From NCBI RefSeq assembly GCF_028826105.1, contig NZ_JAQGPL010000001.1, forward strand, positions 3,932,501 through 3,996,500: DNA of 64,000 nucleotides, read 5' to 3'. The notes below the pieces were generated by a model. It was not told the DNA's origin. It was given only the letters and a program-made list of their open reading frames with translations, and did no database searches. A program made the position numbers and the translations under genes. Numbering within the stretch: position 1 is the stretch's first letter; every line of letters begins with the position of its first letter. This DNA comes from Paenibacillus humicola. Its GTDB lineage: Bacteria > Bacillota > Bacilli > Paenibacillales > Paenibacillaceae. This document shows, piece by piece, positions 42,323-50,969 of the stretch.

Positions 42323-43982
42323 CACCGCGCTTCACGCTCCATTCCACAGTTACGGTCGTTCCGGTTCCGGGTTGGCTCTCGATTCGGATAGCGCCGGAAT
42401 CCTTAAAATAATGAAGGATGCGCTGCTGAACGTTATGAAGACCCAAATGGTCGCCGCTGACACCGACGGACATCATATTCCGCCGAAGGGCTTCCAGCTT
42501 TTCCTTAGATAGTCCGACACCGTTATCCCGAATGCTCAAACTGATTCGGTCTCCTTGCCGTTCGGCCGCAATAACGACGGCGCCAAACCCTTTTTTGGAT
42601 ATGCCATGGATGACCGCATTTTCTACGATGGGCTGCAGCGATAATTTGAGACATGGATACGAAAGTAAATGCTCGGCTGCTTCGATCCGATACTCCAGAT
42701 TTTTTTCGAACCGGAATTGCTGGATCTGCAAATAATTCCGGACATGCTCGATTTCCCTTCCCAAAGGAACGATGTCCTCACCCGACTCGATTGTATACCG
42801 GAACATCGAAGAGAGCGATTTGATCATGCTGCATATCGTTTCGGAGCCGGCATCCAATGCTTCCGAGTATATCGCGGTCAGCGTGTTGTATAAAAAATGA
42901 GGATTGATTTGCGCCTGCAGCGCCTTTACTCTGGAGTAAGACTCCTGCAATTTCAATTCATATTGACTCTGAATCAGTTCGTCCAATTTTCGAACCATGG
43001 ACTGGAACTGCCTCGCCAAAAACCCAATCTCATCGCCTCTGGATGCATCGCGGCCGTCGCTCAAAACCAGCTTAAAATCACCGTTTCCCACATCCTTCAT
43101 GGATCTGACCAGCCTGACGATCGGACCCGATATTTGCCGGGAGAATGAGAGCCACATCAATGCCGCAACAGCGATCATCATCCCACCCAGATAGATGGTA
43201 TATTTAATCGCATCCCATGCCGCCCGGGCCAGGAAAACGTTCGGGATATATTGGATGACCCTCCAGCCGAATCGATTGGCGGAGCTTTTTACGGCAATCA
43301 TGCCGCGTTTATCAATCGGGGCCGCTAGTGTCGTATAGAGAGCGGTTCCCTCCGCATTTATCACCTCAATCGCGTCGCGGTTCGAAATTTGATCGGCCAA
43401 AACACTCTCGAAAAAACGCGGATTCAAATCGATCCCGAGAACGCCGATATAGGTTTTTCGAATCACATCCGTTATGGATCGGCCGATAATCAACTGCCCG
43501 GAAGGCTGATCGAAAGAATAATTGATCGTCATGGCACCGTTTCGATTCCGGGTTTTGTCCAGCCATTGCCGCTCCTCACCCGTAAGCTCCGTACTTTTTT
43601 GCAAAGACAAGTCCTGGTATTCGATCTCGTACCATAAATGCTCATCGTTCAGGTACAGAAAAACGTTGTTGGCTTCGCGAAGCGACAAAGCCAGCACCTG
43701 CAATAAGCTCACCATCCGATTTTCACCTTGAAGGGAGTATCCGTAAGGATTGGTCAAATAATCGTATATATCGGGAGATTCGTATACGCTCATCAGCTTG
43801 TCGTCTACTTCGATAACGGCATTCTGCAGGCTGATATTCAACTGGTTCATCAACTGAAATTGAGCCGCTATCAAGTTATCTTTGATTTGCTGCCGGATTT
43901 GCTGGTAAGCGATCAATAAGCTGACGGTCAGCGGAACAGCCATCACGATCAGCAAGAGCAAATACTTCGACTTAAGCCTCAT
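42303..43982 (-). CDS. YesM-type sensor histidine kinase
   Basis: Membrane sensor of about 559 residues. A first helix (residues about 6-28) and a second near 270-290 enclose a roughly 240-residue extracellular dCache-like region, then HAMP (RQISGPIVRLVRSMKDVG), the phospho-acceptor His in QINPHFLYNTL and the ATPase domain with N-box IVENAVIHG and G-box IRDNGVGLS. It partners the overlapping YesN-like gene. ATG 43982 gives the helix at the right place; the extra upstream codons to 44027 are not needed. It should sense an oligosaccharide or the loaded receptor. Confidence 0.88.
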   Translation of the reverse strand: MRLKSKYLLLLIVMAVPLTVSLLIAYQQIRQQIKDNLIAAQFQLMNQLNISLQNAVIEVDDKLMSVYESPDIYDYLTNPYGYSLQGENRMVSLLQVLALSLREANNVFLYLNDEHLWYEIEYQDLSLQKSTELTGEERQWLDKTRNRNGAMTINYSFDQPSGQLIIGRSITDVIRKTYIGVLGIDLNPRFFESVLADQISNRDAIEVINAEGTALYTTLAAPIDKRGMIAVKSSANRFGWRVIQYIPNVFLARAAWDAIKYTIYLGGMMIAVAALMWLSFSRQISGPIVRLVRSMKDVGNGDFKLVLSDGRDASRGDEIGFLARQFQSMVRKLDELIQSQYELKLQESYSRVKALQAQINPHFLYNTLTAIYSEALDAGSETICSMIKSLSSMFRYTIESGEDIVPLGREIEHVRNYLQIQQFRFEKNLEYRIEAAEHLLSYPCLKLSLQPIVENAVIHGISKKGFGAVVIAAERQGDRISLSIRDNGVGLSKEKLEALRRNMMSVGVSGDHLGLHNVQQRILHYFKDSGAIRIESQPGTGTTVTVEWSVKRGDEINYH

Positions 43983-44166
43983 CGTCCACACATCCCGTTT
44001 GCGATCAGCATTCTGCCTGTGCCGCAAGATAATGAAAAACCATCCCTAAATCGGCCCGAAGACCCATATAGGAATGGTATGGAACGATATCCTTGTTCTC
44101 CAAACCAGCTTGACAAACGTTTTTTGAGCCCGTACTCCCCGGCTCTAAGGAGCGATGCCCGGCATG

Positions 44167-44925
44167 TTAACGCTTGCCCGCGTTTGCCGCGTCCTTAAAG
44201 GCCGAATAGAGCATCGGCGTTATGCCGACGCCGACGTAGCGGGCGCCCCAATCCATTTGCTGCGTGACCCCTTGCGCATTGCCGACCTGCGTGCCGACGG
44301 CGACGCCGTGCTTTTTTCCGCTTTCCAGCACGCGGTTCATCGCCTTCTGCACTTCCGGATGGCTCGGCCCTTCCGAGGCATACCCCATCGTAACGGACAA
44401 ATCCGTCGGCCCGATATAACACACATCGATGCCTTCGACTGTCATAATCGCTTCGATATTGTCCACGGCCTCCGGCGTTTCGATATGCACGGCGACTAGA
44501 ATCTCATCGTTAGCCTGCTTTAAATAGCCGGCTCCGCCGTGCACGCCATAAAGCGCGGCGCGGCACGAATAGGCGGTTCCCCGCCTGCCTGCCGGAGGGA
44601 ACTTCGCGCGCTGCACGATCTCGATCGCCTGCTCCTTCGTATTGACCATCGGGACATGGATGCCGTAAGCGCCCCTGTCAAGCGCTTTTTGAATGTCGGA
44701 GGCATCGTACGCAACCCGAACGAACGGCATCGTGCCGGCGAGTTCCGCCGCGCGGATCATTTCCTCCACCTCGCCCCATGACAAGGGGCCGTGCTCATTG
44801 TCGATGACGACAAAGTCGAAGCCGGAATAACCGACCATCTCCACGACGGAGGCCGAGTGAAAGCCCTGAAAACAGCCGACAACGTATCCGTTTTCCTTGA
44901 TTTTCTTTTTCACCTTATTATTCAT
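44167..44925 (-). CDS. HpcH/HpaI-family aldolase
   Basis: Class II pyruvate aldolase of about 252 residues, cleaving 2-keto-3-deoxy- or 4-hydroxy-2-keto acids into pyruvate and an aldehyde. The catalytic His is in VIDNEHGPLSW, Arg in VRVAYDASDIQKALDRGAYGI, metal Glu in AVHIETPEAV and Asp in GPTDLSVTMGY. ATG 44925 and TTG 44928 are both possible; either overlaps the dehydrogenase stop, so the two are coupled. The substrate could be a sugar-acid product such as the one made by the dehydratase encoded at 58889-60010. Confidence 0.83.
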   Translation of the reverse strand: MNNKVKKKIKENGYVVGCFQGFHSASVVEMVGYSGFDFVVIDNEHGPLSWGEVEEMIRAAELAGTMPFVRVAYDASDIQKALDRGAYGIHVPMVNTKEQAIEIVQRAKFPPAGRRGTAYSCRAALYGVHGGAGYLKQANDEILVAVHIETPEAVDNIEAIMTVEGIDVCYIGPTDLSVTMGYASEGPSHPEVQKAMNRVLESGKKHGVAVGTQVGNAQGVTQQMDWGARYVGVGITPMLYSAFKDAANAGKR

Positions 44926-45893
44926 CAATGGTTAACTCCTTTCGGCACCGGATGATTCACCGGCCAGCTCGGACTTTTACCGGTTAACACTTCGTCGATG
45001 CTCATCGCGGCATGCAAGGCCATTTTGGCTCTGGATTCTTCGGTTAACGCCGCATTGTGGGGAGTCATCAGGACCTGCTCCATTTGAAAAAACGGATGGC
45101 TCGCAGGCAGCGGCTCCTCCCGAAAGACGTCCAGCCCCGCTCCGGCAATCCTGTTTTCGTTCAAAACGGCGACCAGATCGCGCTCGTTCACAACCTCGCC
45201 TCTGGCAGCATTCACGAAATACGCGGAAGGCTTCATCAGCTCCAGCTCCTTCCGGCCGATGATCCCCATCGTCTCCGGCGCTGCGGGCAGGTGGACGCTT
45301 ACAAAATCGCTTTGCTCAAATATGGCGTTCCAATCGGCCTGCCGCACGCCCTCCGGCAGACGATCGGCTGGAACGTAAGGGTCGTATCCGATTACGTTCA
45401 TCCCTAATCCGTGGTAAGCCTTCTTCGCAAGCATGGAACCGATTCTGCCCAAACCGAGAATACCCAGCGTTTTCCCCTCAAGCTCCATACCGAATACTTG
45501 ATTGCGAATCTCCCAGTTGCCTTTTCTGAACGCCCGGTCGATCGCCATCAGTTTCTTGGAGAGGGCCAAAATGAGGGTCAAGGCGTGCTCCGCGACCGAA
45601 ACGGCATTCGCCATGGGAGTCGTGGTGACGTAGATACCCAGCTCGGTCGCCAGCGGTACGTTGATGTTGTCCACTCCGACACCGTGCCTGGCGATGACCC
45701 GTACCTTTCGGCCTGCCCGGATCACGTTCTCGGTATACCTTTCCGTACGGGCCAGAACCGCATCGCAAGCTTGAATCGCTTCGGCGAGCTCGTCCTCGGA
45801 AATTCCGCTTCCTTTCACGATCTCATAGCCTCTTTCCATCAAAAAACGGGCTCCTTCATCCGCAATGGTTTGCGGGATCAGCACCTTCGGCAA
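44925..45893 (-). CDS. D-2-hydroxyacid dehydrogenase (SerA-like)
   Basis: NAD-dependent 2-hydroxyacid dehydrogenase of 322 residues. RHGVGVDNI, cofactor loop GLGRIGSMLAKK, VHLPAAPET, NAARGEVVNE with catalytic Arg, Glu in VFREEP and His in MTPHNAALTEES. There is no C-terminal ACT domain, so it is probably a broad or sugar-acid-specific reductase rather than the serine-pathway enzyme. TTG 45893 has GAGGGTG seven bases ahead. Forms a two-gene unit with the aldolase. Confidence 0.82.
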   Translation of the reverse strand: MPKVLIPQTIADEGARFLMERGYEIVKGSGISEDELAEAIQACDAVLARTERYTENVIRAGRKVRVIARHGVGVDNINVPLATELGIYVTTTPMANAVSVAEHALTLILALSKKLMAIDRAFRKGNWEIRNQVFGMELEGKTLGILGLGRIGSMLAKKAYHGLGMNVIGYDPYVPADRLPEGVRQADWNAIFEQSDFVSVHLPAAPETMGIIGRKELELMKPSAYFVNAARGEVVNERDLVAVLNENRIAGAGLDVFREEPLPASHPFFQMEQVLMTPHNAALTEESRAKMALHAAMSIDEVLTGKSPSWPVNHPVPKGVNH

Positions 45894-45926
45894 CGCTAAT
45901 CACCCTCTCGTCCAGTTTCCCTATTT

Positions 45927-45942
45927 TCGCAAGCGCTTACAA
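45927..45942. promoter_or_regulatory. cre-like site in the aldolase operon leader
   Basis: TTGTAAGCGCTTGCGA (minus strand) fits the CcpA site consensus at all but one position. It lies about 35 bases before the dehydrogenase start and some 65 downstream of the promoter, where a bound repressor would block elongation. Confidence 0.55.
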
Positions 45943-45950
45943 ACGAGATG

Positions 45951-45984
45951 GCAAAGTCCCGTCACCTTGAGGACGGCACTTTGC
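45951..45984. repeat. Inverted repeat in the aldolase operon leader
   Basis: Arms GCAAAGTCCCGTC (45951-45963) and GACGGCACTTTGC (45972-45984) pair at 12 of 13 positions around an 8-base loop. No T-run follows on either strand, so it is a regulator site or RNA structure rather than a terminator. Confidence 0.6.
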
Positions 45985-46008
45985 AATCGATTGCGCGATT
46001 TCAAATTC

Positions 46009-46037
46009 ATGTTAAGGATGAACATGCAGGATGTCAA
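46009..46037 (-). promoter_or_regulatory. Promoter for the dehydrogenase-aldolase operon
   Basis: Minus-strand perfect TTGACA (46037-46032), a 17-base spacer and TAACAT (46014-46009), about 110 bases before the TTG start. Confidence 0.6.
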
Positions 46038-46158
46038 TACAAAATGATCATAAATTCGGAATATTCAGTTCGAGTCGGTTCAAGACACACAGGATCGGCC
46101 GATGCCTACGCCCGTGCTTCCGTCCCCTGCTCGAAGCTTATACAGGCCGAAGCTCGGC

Positions 46159-47106
46159 CTAAGCGGTTGTTATTCCCCCCAAATGTTCCAGCATGTCGAG
46201 TGTCATTTTCTCCAGATCGTATTCCGGCCGGAACCCCCATTCGTCTCGCGCTGCCGTGGCGTCCATCGATTTCGGCCAGCTTTCGGCGATCGCCTGCCTC
46301 AGGGGGTCAACGGCATAATCGAGCTCGAATGCCGGCAAATGCTTGCGGATGGCCGCGGCAACGGTTTCCGGCTCCACGCTCATGGCCGTGACATTAAAGG
46401 CATTTCGGTGAATCAGCCTGGACGGATCGGCTTCCAGCAGCGTGACGACGGCCTGCAAAGCATCTGGCATATACATCATGTCCAGATAGGTACCTGCGGC
46501 GATATAAGAGGTATACCTTCCATGTGCGACCGCGTTTCTGTACATGTCCACGGCATAATCCGTCGTGCCGCCGCCGGGAGGCGTTTTGTACGAGATGATC
46601 CCGGGAAAACGCAGCCCGCGCGTATCGACGCCGAATTTTCGATAATAGTAATCGCACAGCAGCTCCCCGGATACTTTATTGATGCCGTACATCGTCGCCG
46701 GTCTTTGGATCGTATCCTGCGGCGTATTTTCTTTGGGCGTGCCCGGACCGAACGCGCCGATCGAGCTTGGCGTAAAAAACAGGCAGCCCAGCTCCCGGGA
46801 AACTTCCAGGGCGCAGAGCAGTCCGCCCATATTCACCTGCCAGGCTAGAAGCGGTCTCGCTTCCGCGGAGGCGGACAATAACGAGGCAAGATGGATCACC
46901 GTGTTCACGCGGTGTCTCCGGGCAATGTCGAACATCGCATGCACATCCGTCACGTCCAAAATCTCGAACGGTTCATATCGTGCCGGATCGGCCGCTTTTC
47001 TGATATCCGTCGCGATCACTTGATCGTTCCCGTACCTTTCTCTCAATTTCCCGACTAATTCGGAGCCGATTTGGCCAAGGGCGCCGGTTACCAAGATCCG
47101 TTTCAT
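46159..47106 (-). CDS. tdh: L-threonine 3-dehydrogenase, SDR type
   Basis: Oxidises L-threonine to 2-amino-3-ketobutyrate with NAD. It is the extended-SDR form (315 residues): cofactor loop VTGALGQIGSEL at 6-17, Asp38 at the end of strand 2, catalytic Ser/Thr in FFTPSSIGAFG, Tyr/Lys in YGINKVSGE, and the family signature LRFPGIISYKTPPGGGTTDY and DMMYMPDAL. Located 45 bases after kbl, whose product consumes the unstable ketobutyrate, which strongly supports the call. GGGGAGG precedes ATG 47106. A small perfect hairpin overlaps the stop but lacks a T-run. Confidence 0.9.
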   Translation of the reverse strand: MKRILVTGALGQIGSELVGKLRERYGNDQVIATDIRKAADPARYEPFEILDVTDVHAMFDIARRHRVNTVIHLASLLSASAEARPLLAWQVNMGGLLCALEVSRELGCLFFTPSSIGAFGPGTPKENTPQDTIQRPATMYGINKVSGELLCDYYYRKFGVDTRGLRFPGIISYKTPPGGGTTDYAVDMYRNAVAHGRYTSYIAAGTYLDMMYMPDALQAVVTLLEADPSRLIHRNAFNVTAMSVEPETVAAAIRKHLPAFELDYAVDPLRQAIAESWPKSMDATAARDEWGFRPEYDLEKMTLDMLEHLGGITTA

Positions 47107-47151
47107 CTCATATGCCTCCCCAATGAAGCATTTGGTTGTTTGAGAAGGAGC

Positions 47152-48348
47152 TTAACCCGGTATGACGGCCAATTGTTTGCCGACTTTTTCATAAGCGGAC
47201 AGCGCCCGGTCGAGCATGTCTTTGGTATGCGCCGACGTCGGCATGTTTCTCACTCTTCCGGTTCCTTTCGGCACGGTCGGGAATACGATGGCTTTCGCAT
47301 ACACGCCTTCTTCATACAGCCTTTGGCTAAATCGCTGCGTCAAAATCTCCTCCCCAACGATGCAGGGCGTGATTGGCGTTTCACTGGAACCGATGTTGAA
47401 GCCGAGACCGGAAAGCCCCTTCTTCAAATAAGCGGCGTTTTCCCACAGCCGCTTCTGCAGCTCCGAGCTGCTCTTCAGGATATCGATCGCGGCGATCGAA
47501 GCGGCAACCGCGGCGGGAGGCAGGGAGGTGGAGAACAGGAACGGCCTGCCGCGCACCTTGAGCCAATCGATCAGCTCCTGCGAGCCGGCCACATAACCGC
47601 CCACGGACCCGATAGCTTTGGACAAGGTACCGATTTGAAAATCGATGCTGCGTGAAAGCCCGAAATGCTTCACTGTCCCCGCTCCGTCTCCCAATACGCC
47701 GGAGCCGTGCGCGTCGTCCACGTAGGTGATCAGGTCGAGCTCCCCGGCAATGTTGACGATTTCCGGCAGCTTGGCGATATCGCCGTCCATGGAGAATACG
47801 CCGTCCGTAATCACCATCATTTTGTTGTACTGGCCGCTCTCTTTGGCTGCCTTCGCTTTTTCGCGCAGGTCGTTCATATCGGAATGACGATATCGGATCA
47901 CTTTCGCTCTCGATAAACGGCAGCCGTCAATGATCGAAGCATGATTCAGCTCATCGGACAAAATCGCATCCCGCTCATCCATAACCGCCGAAATGGCGGC
48001 CATATTGCAGTTAAAGCCGGACTGGAAAACGATCGCCGCCTCGGTATGCTTGAACTCGGCCAGCTTTTGTTCCAGTTCCACATGGAGCTTCAGCGTTCCG
48101 TTGATCGTTCTTACCGCTCCGGACCCGGCCCCGTACTGCCGCGCGGCTTTCACGGCCGCTTCGACCAGCCGCGGATCCGAAGCCAGACCCAGGTAGTTGT
48201 TGGAGGAAAGATTGATGAACGATTTGCCGTCAATTGCGATCACCGGACCGTTGGCCCCCTGCACCGTATCAATCGCATTGTACAGACCCTTGCTTTTCAA
48301 AGCCTCCAAATTTCCCTTTAAGAAGGCCGATAACGTTTTGCTGGACAT
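47152..48348 (-). CDS. kbl: Glycine C-acetyltransferase (2-amino-3-ketobutyrate CoA ligase)
   Basis: PLP enzyme of the alpha-oxoamine synthase family, 398 residues; splits 2-amino-3-ketobutyrate with CoA into glycine and acetyl-Co[11 protein letters not shown] near the N-terminus, [13 protein letters not shown], the PLP-stacking [23 protein letters not shown], and the Schiff-base lysine in [16 protein letters not shown] 48348 has GGAGGGG six bases ahead; the extra N-terminal codons to 48447 are not family-like. Forms an operon with tdh. 8-amino-7-oxononanoate synthase is the close alternative, excluded by the tdh neighbour. Confidence 0.88.
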   Translation of the reverse strand: MSSKTLSAFLKGNLEALKSKGLYNAIDTVQGANGPVIAIDGKSFINLSSNNYLGLASDPRLVEAAVKAARQYGAGSGAVRTINGTLKLHVELEQKLAEFKHTEAAIVFQSGFNCNMAAISAVMDERDAILSDELNHASIIDGCRLSRAKVIRYRHSDMNDLREKAKAAKESGQYNKMMVITDGVFSMDGDIAKLPEIVNIAGELDLITYVDDAHGSGVLGDGAGTVKHFGLSRSIDFQIGTLSKAIGSVGGYVAGSQELIDWLKVRGRPFLFSTSLPPAAVAASIAAIDILKSSSELQKRLWENAAYLKKGLSGLGFNIGSSETPITPCIVGEEILTQRFSQRLYEEGVYAKAIVFPTVPKGTGRVRNMPTSAHTKDMLDRALSAYEKVGKQLAVIPG

Positions 48349-48471
48349 CGGAATCCCCTCCATTGTGACGCTTGCGGATAGCAAATTTGTCCTTTTGCAG
48401 CGGACGATCACGACCCGGTTTTTTTCGGTATCTCCTGCTTTTAACATATGACATTGAAAGGAGATCTAAAC

Positions 48472-48561
48472 ATGAACGAAACGCAAAGCGTCTGCCCGAA
48501 GCTGCGCTTCTTAGAAAACAGGCTTAGGACTCCCATGAGCATGACCAGCGGCAGCGGGTGA
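48472..48561 (+). CDS. Putative 29-residue small protein
   Basis: A short frame starting at ATG 48472 after an excellent AAAGGAG site with 8-base spacing, divergent from kbl. The product begins MNETQSVCPKLRFLENRLRT, contains one Cys and four Arg/Lys-rich positions, and ends SGSG. I do not recognise it. It could be a leader peptide, a small protein or the stump of a lost gene. No promoter stood out. Confidence 0.3.
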   Translation: MNETQSVCPKLRFLENRLRTPMSMTSGSG

Positions 48562-48832
48562 AATGAATGTCATTAAATTTATGGAATTAAATTTAGTGGA
48601 ATTTTATCTATTTTTTAGGGTTAGCTTCTATACAAGTCGGTATGCGATATTTGAGCCCTCTGAGAGATCGAATTCGCGCATAAAAAAGAACCTTCATCAC
48701 CGCTTGAAGGCGGATTTGAAGATTCCTTTGCTTTATATTTTTGATACTAGTTCATGGCTTTAGGCGTCGCTTGGCTCCATTTTCGCGATATGCTTGATTA
48801 AAGCACGTCAAAAAGGCGGAAACCGGCAGGTC
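48562..48832. other. AT-rich non-coding stretch with one terminator
   Basis: Markedly richer in A/T than the surrounding genes up to about 48650. A 66-codon frame at 48563-48763 has no ribosome site and no recognisable content. The minus-strand terminator at 48682-48710 is the only clear signal. Confidence 0.5.
48682..48710 (-). terminator. Terminator of the polyol dehydrogenase operon
   Basis: On the minus strand CCTTCA and TGAAGG enclose an 8-base loop and are followed by TTCTTTTTT. It lies about 120 bases after the last dehydrogenase gene. Confidence 0.6.
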
Positions 48833-49888
48833 TTATAAAAGGCCGTTCGGATAAACGACGACTTTCAGGCTGCCGCTTTTGTTGGTGCGGGCCCGTTCCA
48901 TCGCTTCCTTCGTTTGTTCGAGCGGATACCGGTCGGTGATCAGCGAACGTACGTCCGCGATATCGGAGGACAGAAACGAAATGCCTTGCGGATACGTGTT
49001 GGCGTAGCGGAAGACGCCGAAAATGTCCAGCTCGTTATCCGCGATCCACGGAATGTTCAGCGGAATTTCATCCTGCGGCGGCAGGCCGACGATCGCCAGC
49101 TTGCCTCCGCGGCGTACCGCATACAGCGCCGACTGCAGCGCCTTCGGATTGCCCGCTGTCTCGAACGCGACGTCCGCGCCGATGCCGCCCGTCGCTTCGC
49201 GCACCGCCTGCACCGGGTCGGCGTCCCTGATGTTGACCGCGTGCGTTGCGCCAAGCCTCAACGCCGCCTCCAAGCGGATCGGCTCCAGGTCCGCGACGAC
49301 GATCTGCTTCGCGCCGAACGCCTTGGCCGCCACAACCGCCATCAAGCCGACCGGGCCCATGCCCATGATCGCGACGGTCTGCCCCGGCTTGACGCCGGCC
49401 CGTTTGGCGGCGTGGATGCCGACGGAGAACGGCTCGTTGAGCGCAGCCTCTTCATAGGAGAGCCGGTCCGGAATGGCAAACAGGAAATCTTCCCGGTGGG
49501 CGATATACTGCACGAACGCCCCGTCTACGGGAGGGGTCGCCAGAAACTGCACGTCCGGGCACAGGTTATAACGCCCTTCCTTGCAGGCGGGACATCTGCC
49601 GCAGGTGACGCCGGGCTCGACGGCGACCCGGTCTCCGGGCTTGAATTTCGTGACGGCGGCGCCGACCGCCTCCACGATGCCGGCGCATTCGTGGCCGAGA
49701 ATGATCGGCTTCTCCACGACGAACCGGCCGATACGGCCGTGCTCATAGTAATGGATATCGGATCCGCATACTCCGACCGCCATCACTTTCACCAATACTT
49801 CATCGTCCCGAAGCTCGGGCAGCGGCATTTCGACGATATCGATTTCAAACGGAGCGCTCATCACGGCCGCTTTCATTGTTCCATTCAT
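48833..49888 (-). CDS. Zinc-dependent polyol dehydrogenase (sorbitol/xylitol type)
   Basis: Medium-chain NAD-dependent dehydrogenase, 351 residues. Catalytic zinc ligands Cys43 (VCGSDIHYYEHG) and His/Glu in GHECAGIVE; structural-zinc Cys set CGRCPACKEGRYNLC; cofactor loop GMGPVGLMAVVAAKAFGA with the NAD-type Asp in VVADLEPIRLE. KPIILGHE and PVDGAFVQYI match the sorbitol/xylitol dehydrogenase branch. It is last in the operon behind a CUT1 importer, so it probably oxidises a polyol or sugar released by the pathway. A strong hairpin separates it from the next dehydrogenase. Confidence 0.85.
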   Translation of the reverse strand: MNGTMKAAVMSAPFEIDIVEMPLPELRDDEVLVKVMAVGVCGSDIHYYEHGRIGRFVVEKPIILGHECAGIVEAVGAAVTKFKPGDRVAVEPGVTCGRCPACKEGRYNLCPDVQFLATPPVDGAFVQYIAHREDFLFAIPDRLSYEEAALNEPFSVGIHAAKRAGVKPGQTVAIMGMGPVGLMAVVAAKAFGAKQIVVADLEPIRLEAALRLGATHAVNIRDADPVQAVREATGGIGADVAFETAGNPKALQSALYAVRRGGKLAIVGLPPQDEIPLNIPWIADNELDIFGVFRYANTYPQGISFLSSDIADVRSLITDRYPLEQTKEAMERARTNKSGSLKVVVYPNGLL

Positions 49889-49912
49889 CCAAGCTCACAC
49901 TCCTTATTCGCG

Positions 49913-49945
49913 CATTTGCCCCGGCCTGACCGGCCGGGGCAAATG
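49913..49945. repeat. Perfect 14-bp stem-loop between two dehydrogenase genes
   Basis: CATTTGCCCCGGCC (49913-49926) is exactly inverted at 49932-49945 with a 5-base loop. There is no T-run on either side, so it may stabilise or process the mRNA, or act as a partial terminator. Confidence 0.7.
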
Positions 49946-49973
49946 TCTGCTTTCCATTTACGCGGATGGCGCG

Positions 49974-50969
49974 TTATTCCCACGGCTTCAGCATGATTTT
50001 GGCGCACTGCTGGGAAACGGAGGTTTCCAGCGCCTCCTGAATGCGGCTCATCGGAAACACATGGCTGACGAACGATTCCGTCATGCGGGAACGGCGAATA
50101 ACGTTCATCAGCAGCGGAAAATCGTTCAAGTTGTAATGCCACGAGCCGATGAGATGAATGCCTTTGCGAATCATATCCCGGCTGATTACGATCGGCGTTT
50201 CGTTATGGGATTCCCCGACGAAAGCGACCTTGCCCTTCCGCTTGACGGCATCGATGCACAGCCGATGGGCGGCCGGCACGCCCGAGCAGTCGACGGCGTA
50301 ATCCGGTCCTTTGCCGCCGGTAAGCTCTGCAATCTTCGCCAAGGCTTCGGCGTCCCGCGGATCGATCACCGCATCGATGCCCAGCCGGCGGGCGGTCTCG
50401 ATCCGGTACGGATTCGATTCCACTCCGATCACGACGGCGCCGCAAAACTTGGCGTTAATGACGGCGCCGAGCCCGACAGGCCCAAGGCCGGTAACGAGCA
50501 GCGTATCGTAGGCCGACACGCCGAGCTTCCGAATCGCACCGAATGACGCGCCGAGTCCGCAGCAGGCCAAAGCCGCCTGCTCGTAGCTCAGATCGTCGGG
50601 AATTTTGCGCAGGCAGACTTCCGGTTTCACGATATACTGCGCCATCGCCGAATCCATCATCGGATTGCTCAGGCAGTGGATGTAATCTCCCGCCAGGCAA
50701 AGCTCGCACTCGCCGCAGCCGGAGAGCGGCATGGCGACGACGCGGTCGCCGACCTTGAACAGTCCGCCCTCCTGCGCCGTCTCGACCACTTCGCCGACCG
50801 CTTCGTGTCCCAGGCAGTCATGCGGCTTTCCTTCCAGAAAAGCTTTATACTCCGTACACATCGGCGCGACGTGCACCTTGATCAGCACTTCTCTGCCCTG
50901 CGGCTTCGGAATCGGCCGCTCGACCAATTCCGCCATGCGCGGGCCAACGATGGCCGCTTTCTTCATCAT
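49974..50969 (-). CDS. Zinc-binding alcohol dehydrogenase family protein
   Basis: Medium-chain dehydrogenase of 331 residues. Catalytic zinc motif MCTEYKAFLEG with Cys38, then CLGHEAVGEVVE; the structural zinc set is CGECELCLAGDYIHC; cofactor loop GLGPVGLGAVINAKFCGA followed by Glu in VIGVESNPYRIE. The first zinc motif (CTEYKAF) differs from the CGSD form of the neighbour, indicating a different substrate. ATG 50969 overlaps the isomerase stop by 4 bases. Together they look like isomerisation plus oxidation of an imported sugar or polyol. Confidence 0.82.
   Translation of the reverse strand: MMKKAAIVGPRMAELVERPIPKPQGREVLIKVHVAPMCTEYKAFLEGKPHDCLGHEAVGEVVETAQEGGLFKVGDRVVAMPLSGCGECELCLAGDYIHCLSNPMMDSAMAQYIVKPEVCLRKIPDDLSYEQAALACCGLGASFGAIRKLGVSAYDTLLVTGLGPVGLGAVINAKFCGAVVIGVESNPYRIETARRLGIDAVIDPRDAEALAKIAELTGGKGPDYAVDCSGVPAAHRLCIDAVKRKGKVAFVGESHNETPIVISRDMIRKGIHLIGSWHYNLNDFPLLMNVIRRSRMTESFVSHVFPMSRIQEALETSVSQQCAKIMLKPWE

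Noticed and set aside
44101..44166. Possible terminator after the aldolase gene
   Set aside because: A GAGCC/GGCTC stem exists, but the run following it on the gene's strand is A, not T.
46144..46160. Hairpin at the tdh stop as terminator
   Set aside because: A perfect 7-bp stem, but no T-run follows and it overlaps the stop codon.
48563..48763. 66-codon plus-strand frame in the AT-rich gap
   Set aside because: No ribosome site; it runs across the minus-strand terminator and shows no recognisable sequence.
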